Shown in pieces: positions 37,401 to 47,191 of a stretch of DNA of 64,000 nucleotides; position 1 is the first letter of the stretch; each line of letters begins with the position of its first letter. The position numbers and the translations under genes are program-made. The DNA is from Aquilaria yunnanensis (taxonomy: Eukaryota; Streptophyta; Magnoliopsida; Malvales; Thymelaeaceae). The stretch spans positions 73,030,393 through 73,094,392 of the forward strand of contig CM077594.1 of the NCBI GenBank assembly GCA_039654915.1. Reading direction: 5' to 3'. The notes below the pieces were generated by a model. The model was given only the letters and a program-made list of their open reading frames with translations, was not told the DNA's origin and did no database searches.

Positions 37401-39937
37401 CTTTTGTGGGCTGAGATGCTTCGTTTCTTTTGCCTGACAGGTTTTGCTTCCGGGCTTACTTTGAGGCTGTGCTGTATTATGCCAGGGTTCACTCCTGGCA
37501 TGTCTTTCGGCGAGTAGGCAAACAGATCTTTATTTTTTAGCAGAAAGGATACAAGATTTTCCTTATCACCTTTGGCCAAGCTCTTCCCTATTCGGGTAGA
37601 TTGTCCTGGGACAAGATCTACTGCTTCCGTTTCTGCTTCTGCGGGATCTCCTTCTTTGCCTTTCTCCTGCGCCTTTGCCTCCACCGTTTGTGTAGAGCTG
37701 TTTGCCGGAGCCTTTCGTGTTTTTACAAACACCTTTCTTACCTCGGCTTGGTCGATGAAGACCTCTGCATCTCCATCCTTGGTGGCGAATGTGACAGTCA
37801 AGTACTTCACATCGGGGCGAATGTGCAGGTTCCCCTGAGTCTGCCTTCCAAGGATGGCGTTGTACGAAGACGGGACATCCATGACGATGAATCTTGCCAT
37901 TGTGGACGCGTACAACTCAGCTGCTCCGTCTACCGAAGTGCCTTTCATCATCAAAGGGAGGTCGATCCATCCGAGGACGGGTAGTTCGGATGGCCCAACG
38001 CCGAAGGTGGGCGTGGTGACAGGTTTCAGCTCGCTGCTGGTGATGCCCAAGCTCGGCAGTAAGTGCGAGAATAGGACGTCAGCATTTGAGCCATCATCAA
38101 GCAACACTCTCTTGACGTCCCAGTTCCCTATTCTCGCCATTATCAGCAGCGGGTCGTCGTGGGGGAAGACGACAGTGGAGCCATCTTTGCGAGCCAATTT
38201 CTTTGATGGACTTTGATACTCCATAACAGCAATTTCTCTGGCCTTCCGCTTTCTTTCCGAGGATGGGAGCCCCGTGGTGATGGTTTGGATGACCCCTACT
38301 GGAGGTGGAAGGCGCCTTTTTGGACTTCTGTTTCTCCGCCTGTCGGAGTCATAGTCCTCGTTTTCGGCCCTCTCTTCCTCCTCTTTTCTGCCTTTTGGGG
38401 AGGGCATCCGCAGATACTTGCGAAGTTGGCCCTGTTTGATCAGCGACTCTATATACTTCTTCAGCTGGAAGCAGTCTTCGGTGTCATGACCGTGGTCGCG
38501 ATGAAACTGGCAGAACTTCTTGGCATTCTTCTTATTATCGGCGGCCATGGCCTTTGGCCGTCGAATCTGCGTCCCTTGCCTTTCCAGCGCCATGAGAATG
38601 TTGGTCCGTGTCGTGCTCAAGGGTGTGAAACTTTGAGGTTTCTTTCCTCGCATTCGCCGTGGTCGACCTGTGTGTTCAGAAAGATACCAAGCTTGCTGGC
38701 TGGACCCTTCGGCGCGGTGATGATCAGACTTCGGCCCCGCCATCCTCAATTCCTCGGCTGTCATGTGCTGCTCTGCCCTTCGGTAAAATTCTCCGAGGGT
38801 CTCCGGGGGGTCCTTTGAGAACTCGTAGAACAGCTGTGAGTCACGCCGAAGGCCCCGTGTCATAGCGAGGATGCGGATTTCGGGCCGGAAGTCCGGGACG
38901 CTGAGTGCTTCCCTGTTGAATCGTTCGACATAGTCTCGGATCGTCTCTCCGTTTCTCTGCTCTATGTCGAACATTTGTACAGGCATTTTGGCCGTCGGCC
39001 TGCTCCCAATGAACTGCTGGGTAAAGGCTGTGGACAACTCCTGAAACTCAGTGATAGTCCCTGGGGGCAACGAATTGTACCATGCTGTTGCTGGGCCCGT
39101 GAGGGTGACTTCAAAGCATTTGCACATGGTAGCGTCATCAGCTCCGTGCATTATCATGCTCCGCCTGTACTTCGTCAGATGGGCCTGTGGATCAGTCCGG
39201 CCATCATAGATCTCCAGCCTAGGCACTCTGAAGTCGCCTGGCATAGCTGCCTCAACGACGGTGCGAATAAACGGGGAGCCATCTTCGCATAACGCCCCCG
39301 ACAGCCTGTCCCAAACGGGTTTTCTGGTCACTTGCTTTTCCACTCTGTCCAGCCGTGCCAATATCCTTTCCATAAGCGCAGTGGCGCTAGGACCATTTTC
39401 GCGGGAGGGTGATCGACGGCGCCTTTTCGGGGAGCGAGTTCGGCGCGGAGGGGTCAGGGCCCTCGCCTCAGGGGACGAACTGCTTCGCTGTGAGACTCTC
39501 GGTCGCTTGGACCCGGTTTGTCCCACAGGCCGTTTCCCGAGGGCTATATCTTCTGTGGATGATTCTCCGCGAGGATCTCCACTTTCTGAACTGCGGTGTG
39601 TAGACTTGGGGCTTCTCTCCCGAGGGCGTGTTGATGAGGAGGGTTTCTGGGCCTGTGACTGCTGTGGCCATCTTCGGTCGATCTGCTGAGTCATTTCAGC
39701 AACGACCGAGCGCTGAAAGTCCCTCAAGAAGCTCATGGTGATTACCAGAGGGCGGTCCTCCTCGGGCGTAGAAGTCTCTGGGAGTGTCTGCTCAGCAGCC
39801 GGTTGTATCTCAGGCGCGGACGAGGACCTTGGGAGTCCCTTGTCCTTAGAACGCCGAGTCTCAACGACGGCAATCTGCGAGCGGGTTCCCACAGACGGCG
39901 CCAAATGATGGCCCAGGGCCTCATCGTTGTGAGTCAT
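34439..39937 (-). CDS. gag-pol: Intact Gag-Pol polyprotein of the young Tat element (1832 aa)
   Basis: One open frame with no frameshift between gag and pol. Gag: basic N-terminal linker, capsid region about 230-395, zinc knuckle with His for the second Cys (C476, H479, H484, C489). Protease: LLDDGSNADVLF (D615). RT: YVDD at 987-990. The first RNase H (about 1130-1260) has lost its catalytic acids (LYLAV, PLLQKA, VRSSLPLR). A second, archaeal-type RNase H follows (D1281, E1321, D1343, D1393). This dual arrangement is known for the Tat lineage, where the first domain acts as a connector. Integrase: H1485, H1492, C1523, C1526 and a perfect DD35E (D1555, D1615, E1651). The ATG at 39937 lies 32 nt inside the 5' LTR; M68 is an alternative start. 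Confidence 0.95.
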   Translation of the reverse strand: MTHNDEALGHHLAPSVGTRSQIAVVETRRSKDKGLPRSSSAPEIQPAAEQTLPETSTPEEDRPLVITMSFLRDFQRSVVAEMTQQIDRRWPQQSQAQKPSSSTRPRERSPKSTHRSSESGDPRGESSTEDIALGKRPVGQTGSKRPRVSQRSSSSPEARALTPPRRTRSPKRRRRSPSRENGPSATALMERILARLDRVEKQVTRKPVWDRLSGALCEDGSPFIRTVVEAAMPGDFRVPRLEIYDGRTDPQAHLTKYRRSMIMHGADDATMCKCFEVTLTGPATAWYNSLPPGTITEFQELSTAFTQQFIGSRPTAKMPVQMFDIEQRNGETIRDYVERFNREALSVPDFRPEIRILAMTRGLRRDSQLFYEFSKDPPETLGEFYRRAEQHMTAEELRMAGPKSDHHRAEGSSQQAWYLSEHTGRPRRMRGKKPQSFTPLSTTRTNILMALERQGTQIRRPKAMAADNKKNAKKFCQFHRDHGHDTEDCFQLKKYIESLIKQGQLRKYLRMPSPKGRKEEEERAENEDYDSDRRRNRSPKRRLPPPVGVIQTITTGLPSSERKRKAREIAVMEYQSPSKKLARKDGSTVVFPHDDPLLIMARIGNWDVKRVLLDDGSNADVLFSHLLPSLGITSSELKPVTTPTFGVGPSELPVLGWIDLPLMMKGTSVDGAAELYASTMARFIVMDVPSSYNAILGRQTQGNLHIRPDVKYLTVTFATKDGDAEVFIDQAEVRKVFVKTRKAPANSSTQTVEAKAQEKGKEGDPAEAETEAVDLVPGQSTRIGKSLAKGDKENLVSFLLKNKDLFAYSPKDMPGVNPGIIQHSLKVSPEAKPVRQKKRSISAHKSNFVKTEVQRLLDAEVIREVKYPEWLSNVVIATKEGSSKLRMCIDFRNLNDACPKDSFPLPPIDQLVDSTAEYGLLSFLDAFSGYHQIRMDPEDEEKTAFITEGGTYCYIRMPFGLKNAGATYQRLMNKVFKDQMGRNMEVYVDDMIVKSKLPGYHVADLEETFQKLRAFGIRLNPEKCMFGVTSGKFLGYMVSERGIDANPEKIKALLEFRTPATVKDVQRLTGRITSLSRFISRYGDRCRPFFKVLTKAAKMEGDLGRNNHLWEGDCQKAWEELKVYLASLPTLRQPRVGEPLVLYLAVTEKAVSSVLIKEEGPKQWPVYYVSKSLHGAEVRYPLLQKAIYALVLAGRRLRPYFQAYPIIVRSSLPLRDVMKRVDHSGRLSKWCIELGEHEITYEPRKAIKAQALADFIAEIPTTEENHSDPKEGEPEWTLHVDGASGSEHQGAGIVIRGPEGLEVMKAIKFSFNVTNNVAEYEALIAGLRLARKIGVRSLRAHSDSQLVVRQTAGDYGAKDPILAKYHELVRKLIQEFDAVRIENVPRRNNTKADCLAKSKTYTEVLDHPSISVLSVTTSGMGWKDPIKRYLAENELPEDAGNAARLRRRAGRFFLIGEELYRQGYANPLQRCVGEEDTEMVLEEVHEGMCGSHVGTDALAAVILRQGYFWPTLRKDARQFVQKCGSCQRHAKIQRIPSEMVTSADYPWPFAVWGIDLIGPLPTAPGGVKFCVVAVDYFSKWVEAEPLATISAKEVQKFVWKNIVCRFGIPRVLVADNGSQFIDKGFQEFISDLGIKMHFAPVAHPQSNGQVEVSNRTIKDGLKKRLGEAKGKWPGELQSVLWSYRTTPRRATGETPFSLVFGTEAIIPIEIVQPSIRVQVFDEGGNDLGLRTKLDLVAEHREIAELRRKAFQQRVAAAINLKARPKEIKKGDLVLRKADFAPRRPSHGVLRANWEGPYLVLAEVRKGVYKLGDAEGVELKNTWHSDALKRFYA
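39886..39903 (-). other. Primer-binding site of the young Tat element
   Basis: On the minus strand TGGCGCCGTCTGTGGGAA begins two bases after the LTR end (CATCA). This is a common site in Tat-lineage elements. It lies within the gag reading frame. The cognate tRNA was not assigned. Confidence 0.85.
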
Positions 39938-40772
39938 GATGACTGTTGAGGAGACTTCTAGGAGGAAGAACGCCTGGAAGGTGGATCGCCTCTAGGAGAG
40001 TACCTGGAAAACTGGTAAACAGGGTTAGGAGGCCCCCGGAGTGTTTTTCCGGGGGGGGAGCCTCCGACGCCCAAGTCAGTGGTGGCCGGAAAAAGGAGAA
40101 AGTCACTAGCTCAAAGAGAAAGGCAGGAAAGTCTCGCCTGGTATTTTCTCAGAGTATGGGAGCTGTATCTCCGGCCTACCAACCTCCTGTCAAGTATTTA
40201 TTTCCTGTATATATAGGAATACCTAGCCCGTTCAGATCATGACACGTGTGCGGTCGGATGCTCCTGAACGTCTGGGCGTAGGGGACAGATAGTTGGTAAC
40301 TAGATGGCCTCGAGCCTTGTGCTGAGACGGGCCATGATATGATTCTGATGGCGTCTGCGCGTCAGGGCGACTTTTTACGTCTGTGGTGGGACGTGTCAGA
40401 GGCTTCCTTAAATGCTTCCTTAAATGCGCCTGCCGTACTCCCGAGGTCCCTGGGCGAGGTCGTCCTCTAGTTCGGACAGAGCCTCTTCGGGAAGCCTACC
40501 CTCAGTTCGGGGGTTCCCAGTTCCAGGGGGTTCCGCCTTCGGGGATATCATATTCGGGCAGCAATGTCTGGTGCCACTTTTCCGAAGGCGCGTTGTTCAC
40601 AACCTTGGGGGGCGAATGGAGTCCTCAAGTTTTACTGGCGTGCCGAGGCTCGGAGCTCTCAGGCTATCTCCCGAGGTGCATGATTCCACCTATTCCCGGG
40701 AAGCGCCAGTTCTTCTGGCCGTTGTTATGGCAGGGTATTCGGCCAGATTGAGGCGACAGCCTTTGGCTATCA
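39906..40772 (-). repeat. 5' LTR of the young Tat element
   Basis: 867 bp, reads identical to 29612-30478. TATA-like box at 40208-40216 (minus sense), R-U5 stem-loop at 40028-40065. It carries the gag start codon at 39935-39937. Confidence 0.95.
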
Positions 40773-40784
40773 GCTACGTTGGAC

Positions 40785-40928
40785 GACACGTGGCATGCAG
40801 ATTGGGGGGCAGTTGCATCGGTTACACCAGCCGCGTCCTTTCACCTTTGAGGGGTAATTATGGCGACGATTCACCTTCGCAGGGTAGTTATGGCGATGAT
40901 TTCGTTACCCCCATTCAATTTATATAAA
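40785..40928 (+). promoter_or_regulatory. Promoter of the old antisense gene
   Basis: GACACGTGGC at 40785-40794 and TATATAAA at 40921-40928, 136 bp apart. GGCGACGATTCACCT and GTTACCC between them match the young element's antisense promoter. The young element inserted immediately upstream, so anything further upstream has been displaced by 11 kb. Confidence 0.65.
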
Positions 40929-41215
40929 CCTTCCTTCCCCTCATGGTCCTTATTTGTTTTCCTTTGCTTCTATCCTTCTCTAGTATGCTCTCCGGCTCTT
41001 CTTTCTCTTTTGCGGCGGTGCAAGCGGCGGAGCAATTTCCAGTGACCTTTTACAACGGCATCTTCTAATCCCGACTTCGGAAAAAGTTTCCGTGGGTTTC
41101 CCTCCTAAAGGTCCCTCAGTTTTTTCTGTTTCCATTTTTTCTAGAGTCTGAAGTTGTTTTCTTATTGCCGAAGTCCCTTAACATTCTTTCCCGAAGCCGT
41201 TTCTTTTTACCGAAC

Positions 41216-43677
41216 ATGTCTTCTCCTATTCCAATCATGTCCGTCCAAACTACTCCCGAGAGCTGGCTTCCTCTCATGTCTCACCCGTGTTGTACCACTT
41301 CGGAGAAGTTGATGAAGTAGACAACTAAGTTTTTTCTTCCTTTTTATGCTGTTATCAGGCTACCCCATCCTGGCCTTTTCAGCTTCATGAATGACTTGGA
41401 CGAGGTTACCGTTTTCTAAGCCCAACTAAAGGCCGAACTTCAGTTTCCTCCGCCGAAGATGATTTGTGACTTTTGCCAATTCCATGGAATAGCTGTAAAT
41501 CAGCTTCCTCCCAATTCCTATTCCTACTTCAATGTCTTTCTCTGCATGTGTGGGGCTTTCAAGATAGAATCCCACTTCATCGTCATCATGTAATATTACA
41601 AGCTCTATCCGGTCCCGAAGGGTGGCTTCTATTTCATGCTACCTCGGGGATTTGGGAGCAAAAAATATATGTTCACCTTTGACACTAAAGACAGTTGGCG
41701 AGGGTGGCAAAGGAAGTTCTTCTTCCTGAAGGTGGTAGAGGTGTGGTCGCATGTGCTGACTAGGTGGGCCTGGGGGACGCTGGAGACGGACGTTGTTGAT
41801 CCCAAGAAGTTGCTAACTCCTGAATTAGCAACGAGATTTGAGGACTTCGACAACCGTATCCGAGCTATCGCCGACTGGGATGCCAAGGTCCCACCACGCT
41901 TCTTGTATCCTTTCCCTATCAGGTGGAACCTTACAATCGAAGAGGTTCTTTAGGAGTTAGGGGTGCTCAAGGAGCACAAAATTGATCTCAGCATGCCAGC
42001 TCCTACCATCAATGGGAAGAAGTCGTGGCTGGTGATACTCTTCCGGAAGGAGCTCACTTACGAAGCCCTTGTTAAGAGTAAGTTGCTTTCCAAATTTTCG
42101 TATAAGTATCCCTTTGGAGTTACACTGATATTTTCTTCCTTTTTCAGAGATGGACGACTAGTCAGCTGCCTTCTACAAGCCCCTCTTCCTCGGTCAAGCC
42201 GAGAAGGGGGAACAGAAGAAGAGGGCGGCCCTAAATAGGTGAAATGCATCTGGAGGTGGGCCGTCTTCGACCGAGAAAGAAAAGAAGGACCTTCTTCCCC
42301 CTCTCCCGGAAGACGTTGTGGAGGTCAGGGACCAGTCTGAGGTCCACACCGATCTGCCACCGAAGCTAACTGTCAGCTCCACTCCCCAGAGTCCTGCTAC
42401 TTTGGCGGACATCTTGGGCTCTTCAGCAGGAAGCCTTTCTGCTGAAGAGCTTGAGGAGCACAAATGAAGCAAGGGCAAACACGTCCCTGCCGAAGTGGAG
42501 GAAGTCCACGATTCTGACGATGACATTGTCGAGGTTCCACCAGGTTTGCCCCTTAGCCATTTCTTTATAAATTCAGACATTTTTAGCATTCTCAATCTTA
42601 TAGATGTATGGCTAAAGGACAATGTATTAATGGAATTGCAGTGTGACTTTGAAGAGGAACTGGCACCCTCGGCGTGGGTGGTGGAGCACGCCCGGAAGTG
42701 GGCCCTTCGAGACTCCCATATCCTGAAGGATAAGGTTCTAAGAGAGCCTTTTTGGTCTTTCATGGAGGACATGAACTTGTTCTATGACGATAGCCAACAA
42801 ATGGCTCCCGAAATGGCGAGGGGCATGCTCACCCAAGCCACTTTCAAATCTCTGGCAGATGAGTGCCCGAACGAGGAAGTCCGAACATGCTGCCCAGGTA
42901 TTCTTTAGACTCTTTATTCTTTTTCCAATTTTTTATTAGTGTTTGCTTGTCTTTGTGAAACTTCACCAAATGTCCTTCTTTTTGCAGCTCTTGGCGTACA
43001 GTGGATACTTCCGAGCTTGGGCAGTAAAGCAATCTTCAATCCGATCCCAGACTAAAGAGCGCTTGGAGAAGGCCAAGGTATTTTGTGCTAGCTCGGTCGT
43101 TAAGTACGCCGAGCTAAACAAGATAGCCAAGGAGGAGACGGCCAAACTTTGGAAGGTGTTCTTGAAGGGTCAGGAGGAGCTCTTAAAGGATTTCTCCCAG
43201 AAGATGTCTAACCTCAGCGCGAAGGTCATCGAGTTAACTTCAGCAAACAAGGCCTACCAAAAGAAGAAGGAAGAAGATTCTGCTCTCTTGACGAAGGCCC
43301 TCACTGACAATGCTGATATTTAGGCCGAGGTCGAGGCGCTAAAGAAGGAGTCAAAGAAGAAGAAGATGAAGAAGCTCGATAAGGAGGTTGCTGGGTTGAG
43401 GAACAAGCTGGACGACTTGTCCGTTGAGAAAGACAAGGTTGATCAAGCGACCAAGGTTGCTTTCCAAGATGGTTTTTGTCTGGCTCGGCATCAAGTCTTG
43501 GCGAAGTATCCCGACCTCGACCTCTCCTTCTTAGCTACATTGGACATCCCCGAGGGGCCTCACTCGGCCTGGTCAAAGATTGATCATCTCAACCTACCAT
43601 TTGCTCCTCCTTCAGCTCCGAAGGTCGCGACAAAGGATGTTAGGGATGGAGCATCTCATCATGGCGGGGTCCTTTAG
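41216..43677 (+). pseudogene. Antisense accessory gene of the old Tat element (decayed)
   Basis: Homolog of 31319-33667. The start at 41216, the HPCCTT, CQFHGIAVNQLPP, YKLYPVPKGGFYFMLPRG and DSWRGWQRKFFFLKV blocks and the C-terminal FQDGFCLARHQVLAKYPDLDLSF are all visible. Predicted exons are 41216-42077, 42148-42543, 42642-42897 and 42988-43677, with introns of 70, 98 and 90 bp keeping GT-AG borders (GTAAGT...TTTTTCAG for the first). Stops at 41318, 41417, 41591 and 41951, one soon after intron 1 and one at 43321 break it. Most correspond to Trp, Gln or Arg codons in the young copy, as expected from cytosine deamination. AATAAA near 43760 may be its polyadenylation signal. Confidence 0.85.
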
Positions 43678-44050
43678 GTGTCCAGGGCTTCACTTTTTCT
43701 TTTTCTTTTTCTTTGTAACCTTCTTCTTGTAATTTTCTCTTTGCAATAAGGCTCTTTTTAATAAAATTCCTTCTTTCCTCCAAATTCGGCTAAGTCTCAA
43801 GATAAGTTTCTCCTTAAATAATCTTTGGTTCCAAGAGTTAGTTTGACCACTTTCGGTCTAGGACCCTCGGGAAGATTTTTTTGCGCTTTATTTCAGCCAT
43901 CTTCGGCATAACACCGGCTTCGGTGAATATCTTTCGATAAAGCTTTGCCTGTTTTTATCAGCCATGTTTGGTTAACGCGCCTTCAGAGAAAATATGTGAT
44001 TTTCACAAGTAAATACTTACACCCTGTTCGGTTAGACTTTTTAGGTGGGG
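43678..44050. other. Spacer between convergent genes in the old Tat element
   Basis: AT-rich, with CTTCGGTnnnAnCTT-like pieces corresponding loosely to the palindromic repeat region of the young element, but no clean tandem copies. AATAAA near 43760 is a plausible poly(A) signal for the antisense gene. No gene seen. Confidence 0.55.
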
Positions 44051-45593
44051 CTATTTTTCCCAGAAAATTTTTCTGTATTTAGAAAAATTTCTAAGTATAC
44101 AATTTCCTGAAAAAATTCTAAGTATAGATTTCTTCAAAGCATCTAAATGCCATGTATTTTTTAGTTCTCCACCTTCGGTATTGCCGAGCTTATAAACTCC
44201 TGGCTGAACCTCATCAAGGACCACATAAGGCCTTTCCCAGTTTGCCCGAAGTACCCCGTGAGATGGTCTTCGGGCCTCAAACTCAGCCTTTCAGAGAAGA
44301 AGGTCTCCCTTCCTGATTCCTTTTGGCCTAACATGCAAGTTTGCAGCTATAGCTACCATTTGCTGAAAAGCTTTTCTTCTGAGCTCGGTCACTTCTCTGT
44401 GTTCGTCAATTAGGTCGAGGTTAGTTCTTAGCCCGAGGTCGTTCCCTTCTTCATCGAACAGTTTTACCCTAACCGATGGCTAGACCACCTCGATAGGAAT
44501 AATGGCCTCTATGCCAAAGACAAGTGAGAAAGGTGTCTCACCTGTGGCTCTTCGAGGTGTTGCCCGATAGCTCCATAGCACTCTAGGAAGTTCTCCTGGC
44601 CATTTTCCTTTTGCTTCCTTTAATCTTTTTTTTAAACCATCTTTTATGGTTATGTTGGACACTTCTACCTGTCCGTTGCTTTGAGGATGAGCTACCGGGG
44701 CGAAGTGCATTTTTATCCTAAGGTCGGCAGTGAACTCTTCGAATCCCATGTCAACAAACTAGGAACCATTGTTGGCCACTATCACCCTCGGTATGCCGAA
44801 TCTGCACACGATGTTCTTCCAGATGAATTTTTGTATGTCCTTCACCGTAATGGTTGCCAAGGGCTTTGCCTCAATCCATTTAGTGAAGTAATCTACTGCG
44901 ACCACGTAGAACTTTACTCCTCTAGGTGCAGTCGAGACTGGCCTGATGAGGTCAATGCCCCATACTGCAAAGGGACAAGGGTAGTTAGTTGAAGTTATCA
45001 TTTCCGAGGGTAGCCTCTAGAGGTTGGTGTGTCTTTGGCAGTTATTTCATTTCTGGACAAACTGCCTCATGTCCTTTCTTAGGGTGGGCCAAAAATACCC
45101 CTGGCGGAGTAGTACTCCTGCCAGGGCGTCAATTCCTATGTAGGAACCACAGGCCCCCTCGTGGACTTCTTCGAGGACTATCTCTATGTCCTCTTCACTG
45201 ACAAACCTTTGCAATGGACTCGCGTACCCCTGTCGGTATAACTCTACTCCGATTAGGAAATATCGTTCGGAATGCCTTCGCACTTTTGCTGCTTCGTGAG
45301 GGTCTTCGGGAAGCTCCGAGGTTATGAGGTACTTTTTTATGGGATTTTTCCATCCTCTTTCCAGGGTTGCTTTGCTCATTATTGCTATGCTCGGGTGACT
45401 TAGTACTTCGGTGGACTTTTTTGACTTGGCCAGAGTATCTGCTTCAGTATTGTCTCGGCGAGGCACATTCTCAATGTGTACTGCGTTGAACTCTTGGATG
45501 AGTTTTCATACAAGCTCATGATACTTTGCCAAAGTTGGGTCCTTCGCGCTATAGTCCCCTGCCATCTATCAGACCACTAGTTGAAAATCACTG
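44051..45593 (-). pseudogene. Old Tat pol 3' part: second RNase H end and integrase
   Basis: Continues the RNase H region cut by the copia insertion. PRRDNTEADTLAKS (about 45430-45466) is the end of the second RNase H. The integrase zinc region has HEGACGSYIG, so the second His is Tyr, and a stop at about 45046 follows QFVQK. The core keeps GIDLI (first Asp), but the second catalytic Asp is Asn (VIVANNGS near 44770). The Glu in NGQVEVSN is kept. A stop at about 44478 separates the C-terminal domain (GDLLLRKAEF, SHGVLRANWERPY), which runs to a stop near 44051. Dead integrase. Confidence 0.87.
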
Positions 45594-47011
45594 TGTTAGG
45601 TTTCGGGAACCAAACAGTGCAGCGGAAGTTAATCGAAACCCTCCAGGATCCAAGTGAAACGGGGTAAACCGGGTGTTCGAAAATTTTCATACCTAATTTT
45701 TGGTTGAGATCTCTCACTCAACTATAGAGTCGAATCACAAAACCTAAACAGTTGACGTGTTCAAGCTTTCTATGGTATCCACACGAGCCTCACGGGATCA
45801 CCACGCTTCTATCGCGTCCCAGCAGATGCGTTTCTCTTGCGCTCGCAAAGCTAGCTTGCGTCCTCCAAGGAATTGCAAAAGAAGAGTGAGGCTGTCCTTT
45901 TGGGAGGCTAGGGCAAGGAGACCTGCGAATTTCTCACTAAAAGTTGTATTTATAGTGAGACTCAACTTCCAGGCCTAATGGGTTTCAAAGCCCTAATCCA
46001 ATTAGGCTTTAATTTCAGGCTTAATAATGGCTCAACTTTTGGGCCTATTATTAATACGAAATTAAAGTGAAACCATAACCCAAATAATTAGCCCATGCAC
46101 TCTAATAATCCAAATAGCTCTATGTGTACGACCCAATAGGCTCTGACCATGTTGGCAATGATCATAAATCACATTTACGATCATAAGTAATGAGCGGTGT
46201 CTAGCAAGACATCATTGCTACCCAAGTGACAAGATTGTCAGTGATTCGACTAAACCTTTATGATCATCACCGATATATGCCATTGTCCCTTTGTCCAAGA
46301 TATCAAGACTAAGCACGAAACATGGAATGTGTCACTCTCGTATAGCCCAATCTTTGGTTTCTTGATTACCGAGTAGACCAACTTAAACTGATGACATTGA
46401 TATCATATATCAACTCATCCGAGCATGGCCATGCATTTTTCTAAGTCTTTCTCTATCAAGGGGCCCAAAGATATCACTCCCATTACATAGGTGGGACAAA
46501 TCCCATCTTGATCATACAAATCCCTCCGCATGATATGTGACATATCCAATGACCTCCTTCAAGTTCACTCAGTTACGAGCATTGAAGGAAAGTATCAAAG
46601 TATGTGACTCACATGTAGGGAACCTTGATGATCTTAGGTCGAAGGACTACATATACCATGATCACTATGAGAATAACTTATGACACTCATAGGACGATCC
46701 ATGTAGTGTTCTCTTGCTGGGTCGGTCCAATGTACAAGTTCTCCAACTTGTACCCATATGCAGACTACATATCTCATATTAGTTTCCACAGATGCTAGTC
46801 GTTATGTATTGTTGCAGCTCGCTCCATAATAATACTAGACTAGGGACGTTTGAGAATATCATTACTGTAGGGTTACAATTATGTTTGTTACGTTACGCGG
46901 AAACAAAACAACAAACCATAATTGCTGGATTAATGCCTTAACAAAATATCATGACTCAATGTGCAAAAAATACAATCATCTCATGATTGGCTTTTGGGCA
47001 CAACACTAACA
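45594..47011 (-). repeat. 3' LTR of the copia element
   Basis: 1418 bp. Minus-strand ends TGTTAGTGTTG and CTAACA. Minus-strand TATA box (plus TATTTATAG) at about 45950-45958. Differs from 52429-53844 by several percent, most densely in the first 350 bp. The polypurine tract follows at 47012-47022 (AAGTAGGAGAT on the minus strand). Confidence 0.93.
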
Positions 47012-47022
47012 ATCTCCTACTT
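47012..47022 (-). other. Polypurine tract of the copia element
   Basis: Minus-strand AAGTAGGAGAT abuts the LTR start TGTTAGTG. Confidence 0.75.
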
Positions 47023-47191
47023 GCACTAAAAGCCAATCATCCATGTATCTAATACCGATGGACCTAGAATGGCTGTAATGCTTCTGCTGCGTAAGGGGCT
47101 TAGTCAGTGGATCAGCAATGTTGCTGTTTGTTGAAGTCCTGCATATCCTTACATCACCCCTCTCGATGATCTCCTAAATGAGATGATAGTG

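Larger units (their letters stand above)
29612..40772 (-). mobile_element. Young, apparently intact Tat-lineage Ty3/gypsy element
   Basis: 11,161 bp with exact target duplication GCTAC (29607-29611 and 40773-40777). The 867-bp LTRs sit at a constant offset of 10,294 and read as identical throughout in side-by-side comparison, implying recent insertion. On the minus strand: 5' LTR, primer site, a single uninterrupted gag-pol frame, a long 3' region with an antisense spliced gene, polypurine tract, 3' LTR. All landmarks for autonomous movement are present. It landed in the old Tat element, 12 bp upstream of the G-box of that element's antisense gene. Confidence 0.96.

Noticed and set aside
35351..39689. 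Plus-strand frames within gag-pol (for example 38213-38818)
   Set aside because: They are shadows of the intact 1832-codon minus-strand frame.
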